From: JAIVJM01 sp963816985
Lineage (GTDB): Bacteria > Acidobacteriota > Blastocatellia > Pyrinomonadales > Pyrinomonadaceae
NCBI GenBank assembly: GCA_963816985.1
Contig: CAWFMF010000004.1
Coordinates: forward strand, 2,604,001-2,668,000
Direction of reading: 5' to 3'
DNA: 64,000 bases
Shown: positions 9,434 to 19,200 of the stretch, piece after piece
Position numbering within the stretch: position 1 is the first letter of the stretch
Layout of the letters: every line of letters begins with the position of its first letter
The notes under the pieces: generated by a model
Told to the model about the DNA's origin: nothing
The model's database searches: none
The model's input: only the letters and a program-made list of their open reading frames with translations
Position numbers and translations under genes: made by a program

Positions 9434-9512
9434 AGTCAGAAGGCAGAACGCAGAACGCGGAATGAAAGACAGATGCTTTGCAGTTCATCGTTCTGACTTC
9501 TGCGTTTCACGG
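9434..9512. repeat. Heptamer inverted-repeat hairpin, CAGAACG type
   Basis: The left arm carries GTCAGAAGG CAGAACG CAGAACG CGGAATG (9435-9462) and the right arm GTTCTGACTTCTGCG (9491-9505), giving an imperfect hairpin between two co-directional genes. This is the only clear locus of this unit type in the window. Confidence 0.6.
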
Positions 9513-9524
9513 GGGGAGTGAGCA

Positions 9525-10886
9525 ATGGAAGAGCATGGCTGCGCGCACAACTTGATGGAGGTGCTGGCGGCGCGCGCCGAGGAGGCCGAGCGCGAGCGAG
9601 GGGGCGCGTCCGTCGAGGCGTCGTCGTCGCCGGAGCGACCGCGCAGGCTCCTTCTGTGTCTGGACGGCGTGCCCTTCGAGGTCTTGCAGGCGGCGCGCGG
9701 GCGCGGGCTCTTTGAAGCCTTCGGCGAGCCGACGCGTCTGCTCTCGCCGTTCCCGACGCTGACGAACGTCGCGCTCGCGCGGATGCTCGGCGCGACCGAG
9801 CCGCCGGGATACGAGAGCCTCTACTTCGACCGCGAGGCGAGGGAACTGCGCGGCGGGATGCGCAAGTACGTCGGGCGGCGGACGCCGGACAAGGTTCCCT
9901 CGTCTTACATGGACGAGCTGGATTATCAGGAGCCTCTGCCCTTCGAATTCCTCATCTACGTCGCCACCGAATCGGTCTGGCGCGCGGACATGCAACGCTT
10001 CCGCGAACGCTTCCTCAAGGCCCCGCAGACGCGCGACTTCTTCGGCTTCCTGAAAGCGACCGACGGGCTCCTGCACATCGGCGGCCCCGCGAAGCTCGCC
10101 GTCGCGCTCGAATCTTTAGACCGCATCCTGCGGAACTTGCGCGCCGAGTGCGGGGCGGAGACCGAGATCGTGCTCTTCTCCGACCACGGCATGAACCTCG
10201 AAGAGAATCGGCGCGTCAATCTTCAATCGCACTTGAAACAGAACGGCTACGAGGTCGTCTCGCACATGCGCCGTGGGCGCGGCGGGCGGCGGCGAGTCTC
10301 CGCGCCCGGCTTCGGCCTCTGCGGCTACGCCGCGCTCTATTGCGGCGAGGAGACGGACAGGGCCGAACTCTCGGACGCGCTCCGCTCGCTCGAAGGCGTG
10401 GACTTCAGCCTCCAACGCGAAGAGCCCGAAGGGTCGGTCGTCGTCGCGGGCCGGAGGGGCCGGGCGCGCATCCGTCGGAAAGAGTGGGGCGGCGCGGCGC
10501 TCTATCGTTACGAGCAGTTGGACGGCGACCCGCTCTTGCTCTCGGCGGTCGCCGACGCGCTCGCGGCGGAAGGGATGCTCGACGCCGAAGGCTACGCGCC
10601 GGACGCGGCGTGGCTCGCGCGCACCGCCGGGCACACGTACCCGGACGCGCTCGCGAACCTCTACGAGTCGCTCAACGAGCCGCTCGTGCGCCACACGGCG
10701 GACGTGCTCGTGAGCCTCGAAGACGGCTACTACTACGGCTCCACGGCCTTCAGCCGCATCGCCCGCCTCATGGCGACGCACGGCAACGCGCTGCGTCCGA
10801 GTTCCACGGCCTTCCTCATGAGCACGCACCGCGCCTTCCCCGCCTACGTGCGCGCGGGCGAGGCGAAGCCGTTTTTGAGGGAGTAA
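9525..10886 (+). CDS. Alkaline-phosphatase-superfamily protein
   Basis: A 453-aa protein matching the metal-dependent alkaline phosphatase/nucleotide pyrophosphatase fold. LLLCLDGVPFEVL supplies the first metal-binding Asp, SPFPTLTNVALARML contains a candidate Thr nucleophile, LFSDHGMNLEENRR supplies Asp-His ligands and MATHGNALRPSST may supply a further His. There is no signal peptide, so it is probably cytoplasmic. The start has a GGGGGGAG site 8 bp upstream. The substrate is unknown; phosphodiesterase or phosphotransferase activity is inferred. It converges on a radical SAM gene with a shared terminator. Confidence 0.75.
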   Translation: MEEHGCAHNLMEVLAARAEEAERERGGASVEASSSPERPRRLLLCLDGVPFEVLQAARGRGLFEAFGEPTRLLSPFPTLTNVALARMLGATEPPGYESLYFDREARELRGGMRKYVGRRTPDKVPSSYMDELDYQEPLPFEFLIYVATESVWRADMQRFRERFLKAPQTRDFFGFLKATDGLLHIGGPAKLAVALESLDRILRNLRAECGAETEIVLFSDHGMNLEENRRVNLQSHLKQNGYEVVSHMRRGRGGRRRVSAPGFGLCGYAALYCGEETDRAELSDALRSLEGVDFSLQREEPEGSVVVAGRRGRARIRRKEWGGAALYRYEQLDGDPLLLSAVADALAAEGMLDAEGYAPDAAWLARTAGHTYPDALANLYESLNEPLVRHTADVLVSLEDGYYYGSTAFSRIARLMATHGNALRPSSTAFLMSTHRAFPAYVRAGEAKPFLRE

Positions 10887-10922
10887 ACAAACGGCGAAAA
10901 GTTTCGGCGGAAGGATAAGACT

Positions 10923-10961
10923 GAAAGGCGCGCGCGAGGATTAACCTTGCGCGCGCCTTTC
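10923..10961. terminator. Bidirectional terminator hairpin
   Basis: A 13-bp stem GAAAGGCGCGCGC / GCGCGCGCCTTTC with a 13-nt loop lies between the convergent phosphatase-like and radical SAM genes. Flanking T-runs are short, so efficiency is uncertain. Confidence 0.7.
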
Positions 10962-10986
10962 GCGTTGTTGTTGATGAAGGTCTTGC

Positions 10987-12568
<1,582 letters not shown>

Positions 12569-12773
12569 GGTCACTTTTTGGGGCCGGAGTTTAAAACCCG
12601 CGCCGGCGATTCGGATAATTCGCCTTGATTCCGGGAAGTCGGTGCGACGTGGGGTGTTTTAGTTAAAAGAAATCAGCAGACGCCTCGGCGTGCGGCCCTT
12701 GAGTTCCACGCATGATACTACTCATCCGGCGAAACGCCTAACGGCTAAATTCGGCGTCCGGCGGCGACGACTC

Positions 12774-12803
12774 TTGACCGCGCCGCCGGGCCGCGCGTAC
12801 AAA
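12774..12803 (+). promoter_or_regulatory. Candidate promoter of the ABC ATPase gene (leaderless)
   Basis: TTGACC (12774-12779) and TACAAA (12798-12803) are separated by 18 bp. The -10 box ends 6 bp before the ATG at 12810, so transcription would begin at or near the start codon. This is a sequence match only. Confidence 0.35.
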
Positions 12804-12809
12804 GGTTTC

Positions 12810-13634
12810 ATGTCGAGAGAGATTCAAGGAGGTGGCGAGCCCGCGCTCGCCGTCGAGACGTTCGAGTTGGTGCGGCGGTTCGGGGATTTCACCGCCGTGG
12901 ATAGTATCAACCTGCGCGTCCGCGCCGGGGGCTTCTTCGGCTTCCTCGGCCCGAACGGGGCGGGGAAGTCCACGACCATCAAGATGCTGACCGGGCTCTT
13001 AGCGCCGAGCGCGGGCCGCGTCGTCGTTTTGGGTCGGGACATCTCGGCGGAGCCTCTGGAAGTGAAGCGGAGGATCGGCGTCGTGCCGGAGGACTTGAAT
13101 CTCTTCGAGCGGCTGACGGGCGCGGAGATGCTGGCGTTTACGGGGCGAATGTACGGGCTCGGACGCGCGGAGATTGCGGAGCGCGCGCCGGAGCTTCTGG
13201 CGCTGATGGAGCTGGACGCGGAGCCGCGCAAGCTCGTCGTCGAGTATTCGCACGGGATGAAGAAGAAGCTGGCGCTCGCGTGCGCGCTCATCCACCGCCC
13301 GGAAATCCTCTTCCTCGACGAGCCGTTCGAGGGCGTGGACGCCGTCGCCTCGCGGACTTTGAAAGACCTGCTGGCCCGCCTCACGTCGCGCGGCCTGACG
13401 GTCTTCCTCACTTCGCACGTCTTGGAGATAGTCGAAAGGCTCTGCACCGACATCGCCATCATCAGCGAGGGACGGCTCGTCGCCTCCGGGCCTTTGGAAG
13501 AGCTGCGGCGCGGCATCGCCGTCGCGGGCGGCGAGGAGGCGGCGGGCTCGTCGCTCTCGCTCGAAGACTACTTCATCCGCGTCGTCGGCGGCGCGCGCAC
13601 CGGCGGCGCGGACGCGCTCCAGTGGCTCGGCTGA
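12810..13634 (+). CDS. ABC transporter ATP-binding protein (ABC-2 type, orphan)
   Basis: A 274-aa ATPase with Walker A GPNGAGKST (residues 47-55), a Q-loop-region segment IGVVPEDLNLFERLTG, signature YSHGMKKKLALA, Walker B ILFLDEPFEGVD and switch histidine LTSHVLEIVE. Homologues of this shape pair with ABC-2 membrane permeases for drug, lipid or polysaccharide export, but no permease gene is adjacent. ATG 12810 is chosen over upstream starts because it begins just before the nucleotide-binding fold; no clear Shine-Dalgarno is present. Confidence 0.88.
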   Translation: MSREIQGGGEPALAVETFELVRRFGDFTAVDSINLRVRAGGFFGFLGPNGAGKSTTIKMLTGLLAPSAGRVVVLGRDISAEPLEVKRRIGVVPEDLNLFERLTGAEMLAFTGRMYGLGRAEIAERAPELLALMELDAEPRKLVVEYSHGMKKKLALACALIHRPEILFLDEPFEGVDAVASRTLKDLLARLTSRGLTVFLTSHVLEIVERLCTDIAIISEGRLVASGPLEELRRGIAVAGGEEAAGSSLSLEDYFIRVVGGARTGGADALQWLG

Positions 13635-13722
13635 AGAAGGCAAAAGGTAAAAGGCAAAAGGCAAAAGTGAAGAGGCGTTAACCTCCTTACTTTTGCCTTT
13701 TGCCTTTTTACCTTTTGCCTTG
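13635..13722. repeat. Heptamer inverted-repeat hairpin, AAAAGGC type
   Basis: The left arm has AAAAGGT, AAAAGGC, AAAAGGC and AAAAGTG units (13642-13671) and the right arm the complementary TTTTGCC units (13690-13721). It lies between convergent genes and can fold as a long hairpin. The same units occur at 26640, 37670 and 63600. Confidence 0.85.
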
Positions 13723-13724
13723 CT

Positions 13725-15821
13725 TTACGGCAGCGCTTCGACGTTGACGAAGAAGCGGAAGGTGCCGGTCTGGACGACGCCGACGCGGAAGACCACGTCA
13801 ATGCTCGCTCCGGGCGCGAGCGGCGAGATGGGCGTGGTCTGGTCTTCGGAGAGGCTCGTGTTGAGCCCGCCGCAGGTCTGGTTGGGCGGCTCCTCGCGCG
13901 AGAGGCCGCGCACCTGCACCGTCCCACGGTCGGGGACGAAGAGCGTTTCGTTCGGCGAGTTGCGGACGGTCAAAGCGGCCTGCGAGCCGCCCTCGACGTA
14001 GCCGGGGCTGTTGAGGGTCGTGATGTCCACGACGCGGAAGCGCAGGCGCGTCACCGCGCTCGCGCTGTTGTTGGTGATGGTGCGGCGGATGAGCATGTAG
14101 CCTTGCGGGCTGCACGCCTCGACGTTGTAGACGCGCTGGCGGTTCGGGGCCTGAGACGACGTGCGCGTGGGCGCGATGAGCGCGCCGCCCATGAGGTCGT
14201 TGTAGGAGACAGGGCTCCGCGTGTTCTGCGGCCCCGGCGCTCCGAGGATGGGCGTCGGGTTGTCGCCGACGGGCTGGTTGGGCCGCGTCGAGACGGTGGC
14301 GAAGTCGGCGGCGTTGTTGCCGGTGTCCTGCGCGACGCCCGTTCGCTCCCAGCGCACGAAGGCCCACTCCTCGGTGCTGCCGCGCGGCGCGAGCATCTTC
14401 GTCCCCTCGCTCAGAAGGTCGCACGTCCCGCCGGAGCCGGCGTCAATGCCGACGGCGTCGAGGCGGGTTCCGGCGTTGAAGTTGGCCGGGTTGCTGGTGT
14501 TGAAGAGGCCGACGCTCCGGTTGTCGTTGATGTCAATGGAGAAAGACTGATCGGGGATGGCGGTCGAGCAGCAGCTCTCGCCCGCGTAGCCCGAAAGGCT
14601 GTACTCGCTCCCCGCGAGCAGGTAGTGGCCGCGCGCCGGGATGACCGTCCCGTTCGGGATGGTGGCGACGACGACGGGCGGGTCAACGCACGTCGCTCCG
14701 CGCTTGACGAGCGCCCACCCGGCGGAGCCGTCCGAAGACTGGACGGCGATCTCCGTGTTCGACGTGTTGAGAAGCTCGACGTAATCATCCTCGTCGCAGC
14801 ACGCGGGCGCGTTCGAGCCGCCGGGGATGTCCTCGTTCGTGATTCCGCCGCCGCCTCCCATCTCGCCGCCCGACATCTCGCCGCCGCCGATGTCGCTGTT
14901 CTGCAAGGACGAGCCGCCCATCCCGCTCTCCGTGGGGCCGACCGTGGGCGGCGGCGCGGCGGGGCCGGGGCCGGAGGTGCGCAGCTCCGAGATGATGACG
15001 CCGCCGGTGGCGGGCGTGGGCGGGGCCGTCGGCTCGAAGTCGTAGATGGTCGTGTCGGGGCCGACGCCGATGGAGAATGCGTCGGCGTTGCCGATGAAGT
15101 TGTCCCACGCGCCCGCGCCGCCGCCCGTCAGGATGCGGACGCCGCCGAGGCCCGTCGAAGAGTTGACGATGCGCGCGTTCGGGTGCGTCTGGCGATAGAA
15201 TTTGAGAGTCGTCAGCGGCGGGCCGAACGTTCCCGCGCTCAGAGCCCACCAGCCGCCGTTGAAGGCGTCCCACGTCTGCCAGGTGCCCGGCGTGACGCAG
15301 GCCGGGTTCGCGCCGCACTGGTTCGGGATGGTGATGCTCGGATCAACGGTCGAGTAAGTGCCGTTCTGATAGACGGGCTCGAAGAAAAGTTGGTCGTCAA
15401 CCGTGCCGTTGTTGTCGTTGTCAATGAGCAGGTTGAGGTACGGCGTCTGCCCGCCGGAGCCGCCGCTCTGCGCGTAGGTGCTGTAGCCGAGAGAGGTCAG
15501 CTCGTTGGCCGCCGCGGGTGTCGGGCTTGGGTTCGGGAGCGCCGTGTTGGCGTAGCCGGGTTGGCGCATCTGCGCGCTCGAATTGCCGTCCGGGCCGACG
15601 CGGAACTCCACGCTCCCGCGCCCCAAGGGCGGCGGGGTCGGGCCGAAGACGAAGAGCACTTGCGGCGTCGGCGAAGGGCTCGTCGAGGTCTGCGTCTGCC
15701 AGCCTTCGAGGTGGCCGGGGTAGACGAAAAGCGTCGTCGTCGCGGCGAAGACGAAGACGGCGGCGGAGAAGAGCGCGACCAGCATCGTCACGGTCAACGC
15801 GGCGGGGCGTGTGTATTTCAT
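13725..15821 (-). CDS. Secreted lamin-tail-domain protein
   Basis: A 698-aa exported protein with signal segment ALTVTMLVALFSAAVFVFA. Residues about 25-270 are Ser/Pro- and Asn-rich beta structure. A lamin-tail-like domain starts at GGVIISELRTSGPG (near 275), is split by a Gly-rich insert (GGGEMSGGEMGGGGG) and resumes at DDYVELLNTSNTEIAV, with IPNGTVIPARGHYLLAGS and TRLDAVGIDAG. The C-terminal 190 residues (LGAPGPQNT to FRFFVNVEALP) match the end of the 1874-aa protein downstream. ATG 15821 is chosen because AGGAGGG ends 9 bp before it; the ATG at 15830 would touch that site. A cell-surface or adhesive role is inferred. Confidence 0.8.
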   Translation of the reverse strand: MKYTRPAALTVTMLVALFSAAVFVFAATTTLFVYPGHLEGWQTQTSTSPSPTPQVLFVFGPTPPPLGRGSVEFRVGPDGNSSAQMRQPGYANTALPNPSPTPAAANELTSLGYSTYAQSGGSGGQTPYLNLLIDNDNNGTVDDQLFFEPVYQNGTYSTVDPSITIPNQCGANPACVTPGTWQTWDAFNGGWWALSAGTFGPPLTTLKFYRQTHPNARIVNSSTGLGGVRILTGGGAGAWDNFIGNADAFSIGVGPDTTIYDFEPTAPPTPATGGVIISELRTSGPGPAAPPPTVGPTESGMGGSSLQNSDIGGGEMSGGEMGGGGGITNEDIPGGSNAPACCDEDDYVELLNTSNTEIAVQSSDGSAGWALVKRGATCVDPPVVVATIPNGTVIPARGHYLLAGSEYSLSGYAGESCCSTAIPDQSFSIDINDNRSVGLFNTSNPANFNAGTRLDAVGIDAGSGGTCDLLSEGTKMLAPRGSTEEWAFVRWERTGVAQDTGNNAADFATVSTRPNQPVGDNPTPILGAPGPQNTRSPVSYNDLMGGALIAPTRTSSQAPNRQRVYNVEACSPQGYMLIRRTITNNSASAVTRLRFRVVDITTLNSPGYVEGGSQAALTVRNSPNETLFVPDRGTVQVRGLSREEPPNQTCGGLNTSLSEDQTTPISPLAPGASIDVVFRVGVVQTGTFRFFVNVEALP

Positions 15822-16097
15822 GTAAAGCATCCCTCCTGAATCTTTCTAGCTGAGTAGAAGGAAAACGCGCCGGACTGTGCGCCCTCGAAAGTCTTTGCCC
15901 GTGGAGATGTTGACGCGCGCGAGGGTTCAAACTCGAAACACGCGGGCCGCTAAGAGGCGACGCCAAAGGCGCGGCCCATGCATGAAACTGTCGGAAACGT
16001 CTCTACCCGTCCGGCCATATTTTCCGCATGGAACTTTGGTGAGGCGAAACTTAACACGCGCCGCCGTGCCCGTCAACGAACCGGAAAATTGACGCCC

Positions 16098-16190
16098 GAA
16101 AGCCGGAGAGCCCGCGCCCTCAGAAACAAAATTCTGAAGGCGCGGGCTCTCCGGCTTTTAGGCCGCCCCGGCAGTTGGAGGCCGGGGCGG
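16098..16190. terminator. Two consecutive strong hairpins after the giant surface gene
   Basis: A stem of over 25 bp with one mismatch pairs 16099-16125 (AAAGCCGGAGAGCCCGCGCC...) with 16132-16159, ending in CTTTT on the plus strand. A second hairpin, CCGCCCCGGC/GCCGGGGCGG, spans 16163-16190. Together they probably terminate the gene ending at 16212. The remaining 240 bp up to the lamin-tail gene show no further clear feature. Confidence 0.75.
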
Positions 16191-16211
16191 GTCAGTGGTC
16201 AGGCGCGAAGC

Positions 16212-19200
16212 TTACGGCAGCGCCTCGACGTTGAGGAGGAAGCGGAAGTTCCCCGTCTGCTGGATGCCGAGCAGGAACTGCAGGCTCACGCTCTGCGTGT
16301 TCAGCAACCCCCCGCCCGGCAGCGTCACCACCATCGTCGTGTTGTAGCCCCCGCCGTTGGCCTGCGTCGGCGCCTGCACGGTCGTCCCCTTGACCGTCAC
16401 CGAGCACGGCGCGGTCGCCGGCGTCCCGTTCGCCGCGCACGTCGCCGCGTCCGTCACGCCCGTCGCCACCACGTCCACCGACGTGATCGCACGGATGTCG
16501 GCGGTCGCCCCGTCGGGCCGCGGGAACGTCGTCAGCTCCACTACGCGGAAGCGCAACTGCGTGACCGTCCCGCCCGTGTTGTTGGTGAACCGCTTGCGGA
16601 TGGACATCGTCCCGAACTGCGAGCGGTTCGGGTCGCACTCCTCGGCCACCCCGCAGACCTTGCGGACGCGGTTCGGAACCGCCGTCGAGGCCTTCGTCGC
16701 GTCGAGGAGGAACGTCCCGATCTGGTCGTTGACGCGCGCCGACGAGATGTTCTCCGGCCCCGGTGCGCCCAAACGCTGCTGGCCCGCGCCCGCCGCGTTC
16801 GTCGCGTTGGTGTCGACGAAGAGGAAGTCCGTGGCGTTGTCGTTGCGATCCGCCGGGAAGCCCGGGTTCGGCGTCGTGCAGCCCGTGCCGGGGACGAACG
16901 AGCACAAGCTTCGGTAGAAGCTGTGGTTGCCGAGGCCCGGAGTGACGCTGCTGATCTGCGGCAGGATGCCGCCCTCGCGCAGCAGGTCGCAGTTGTTGCC
17001 CGTGCTGTTCGGGCTGAAGCCGACGGCGTCGAGTCTGGTCGCCGTCGAGAGGTTGGCCACCGAGTCGGTGTTGAAGATGGCGACGTTGGAGTTCTCGGCG
17101 AGGTCTGTGGACATCGTCAGGTTGCCGGTGGCCGCCGCGCCGAGGCTGTACTGCGAGCCGACTAAGAGGAAGTGGCCTCTGGTCGGGATGACCGTCCCGT
17201 TCGGGATGGTGCCGATGAGCACGGGCGTGTCGGCGCAGGTCGCGCCGAGGCGGAAGATGCCGTAACCGGCGGAGATGTCCGAAGCGGCGACGGTGTGGGG
17301 CGAGGGCGTGTTGTTGTAAATCTCGACGAAGTCGTCGCCGGCGCCGCCGGGGCCGAAGGTGCGAATCTCGGAGATGAGAATATCGCCCGCCGGGTTGTTG
17401 GTGGTGATCGTGCCGACCGCCTCGCCGTCCGTGATGTTGCCGCCCACCGCGCCCGACAGTTGGACGAGGAAGGTCTCGTCATTTTCGGGCGCGTCGGCGT
17501 CGGCAAGAATCGGCACGGAGATGGTCTGTACCGTCTGCCCGGCGGCGAAGGTCAGTTGGCCGCTGGTCGGCGTGAAGTCCACGCCCTCGGTCGCCGGTTC
17601 AGTCCCGCCCGTATCCTCGGCGGTCGTGAAGTTGACGGTGACAGGGCCTACCGCGACCTTCGAGAGGACGACGGTAAAGGCCATCGGCGAAGAGCCCGAC
17701 GGCGGCTCCGGCCCGGAAGCGTTCTTGACGACGATGTCGGGCGGGGCGTTGATGGGCGTCAGCGTCGGGTCAGCCGCGCCGCCGACCGCCGGGTCGTCGG
17801 TCAGGACGGACGCGCCGCACTCGGTGCAGGTGATCGTGCCCTGATTAGAGACGTTCGGGCCGCCCGTGTACGGGTTGTTGACCTGCACGCGGAAGGTGAG
17901 CGTGACGGACTGTCCGGCCTGGAGCGTGCCGACGTTCCAGGTGATGTTGTTGCCCGCGATGACGGGCGGGTTGGGCGGCGCGATCTCGGTCGTCCCGAGC
18001 TGCGACCCTTGCGCCGTCGAGTTCGCCAGAGGCTGCGCGATGGGCGCGAGCGTGTTGCCGGGCTGCCTCCTCGGGGTGACGCTCAAGGGCATCCCGACGA
18101 ACGGGGCGCTGGTGACGCCGCCGCTGAAGCTCGACGCGTTGGCCGTAGTCATCTCCGACTGTTCGGGCGCGCCGAGCGTGCCGACGCCGCCGCCTTCGCC
18201 CGGGGCGTCAGAGTTGAAGAGGACTGCGCTGAAGGTGGGCTGCGAGCAGGCCGCGCCGCCGACGAAGCCGCTGCTGGTGCCAGTTGAAGCAGCCCCCGTC
18301 TCCGCGCCGGGGTTCTGCCCCTGCACGAAGGCGACGACGGCTGCGGTGTCAGTGGGTCCGCCGCCGTAGCCCGGCAGCCGGATGGTCGTGTCGAAGCGAT
18401 GGCGGAGGCGGAAGTCGAGGTTGTTCGGCGGGGTGACGCCCTTGCCGCCGCCCACGAAGTCGTTGTTCTTAATGTCTATGCAGGAGAGGTTGTTGTCACC
18501 GGCGACGTTGCCGTGGTTGACGTGGAAGCCGTTGTAGTTGGTGTTCGGCCCACTGCCGGGCTGCTTGGTCGAGTTGCCGTCAATGGTGATGTTACTGGTG
18601 ATGGGCTTGCCCTGCTGGTCGCCGATGTCAATGAGGATGAGGTGGTTGTTGGTCTGGAAGACGTCGTTGTTGAAGACGACGAGGGCGTCGAGGTCGCCGC
18701 CGCCGTTCGACTCGATCTGGATACCACTGGCCGAGGTCGAGCCGGAGTTGGCGAGGCCGGAGACGCCGATGGTGTTGTTGCGGATGTAGCCCTCGACGTC
18801 GCCCTGGTCGGGCGCGGGGGCGGCGGTGCCGGAGGCGTTGACGAGGAGCGCCGTGCCAACGGCGTCGCGCATCGTGTTGCCGTCAATGTCGAGCTTCATC
18901 GTGCCGTTCGAGGCGAAGACGTTGCCGCCGCCCGCCGCCACGATGGCCGAGTGGTTGTTCGAGAGGGCGTTGTTCTTGACGTTGATGGTCATCGTCGAGC
19001 CGAAGACCGTGCTCGCGTTGATGGGGTTGTCCTTGGCGGCGGTGATGTCGCTGTTCTGCACGGTGATCGTCATCGTGGCCGTGCCGAGGGTCTCGAACTT
19101 CATGCCGTCGCCGCCTTCGGCAACGGCAGTCTGCGCCACCGTCACATTGTCGAAGGTGAGGCCGGTGAGCGTCCCCGTCGAGTTGATGACGCGGATGGTG

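Noticed and set aside
14103..15839. Long plus-strand open frame antisense to the lamin-tail gene
   Set aside because: It is Arg/Val/Ala-rich without domains and lies opposite a gene with a signal peptide, domains and a ribosome site; high GC creates such shadows.
15850..15930. Possible cyclic-di-GMP riboswitch upstream of the lamin-tail gene
   Set aside because: On the minus strand GGGCAAAGAC..GGCGCACAGTCC recalls part of the GEMM motif, but the conserved GACGCAAAGCC block and the tetraloop-receptor stem are missing.
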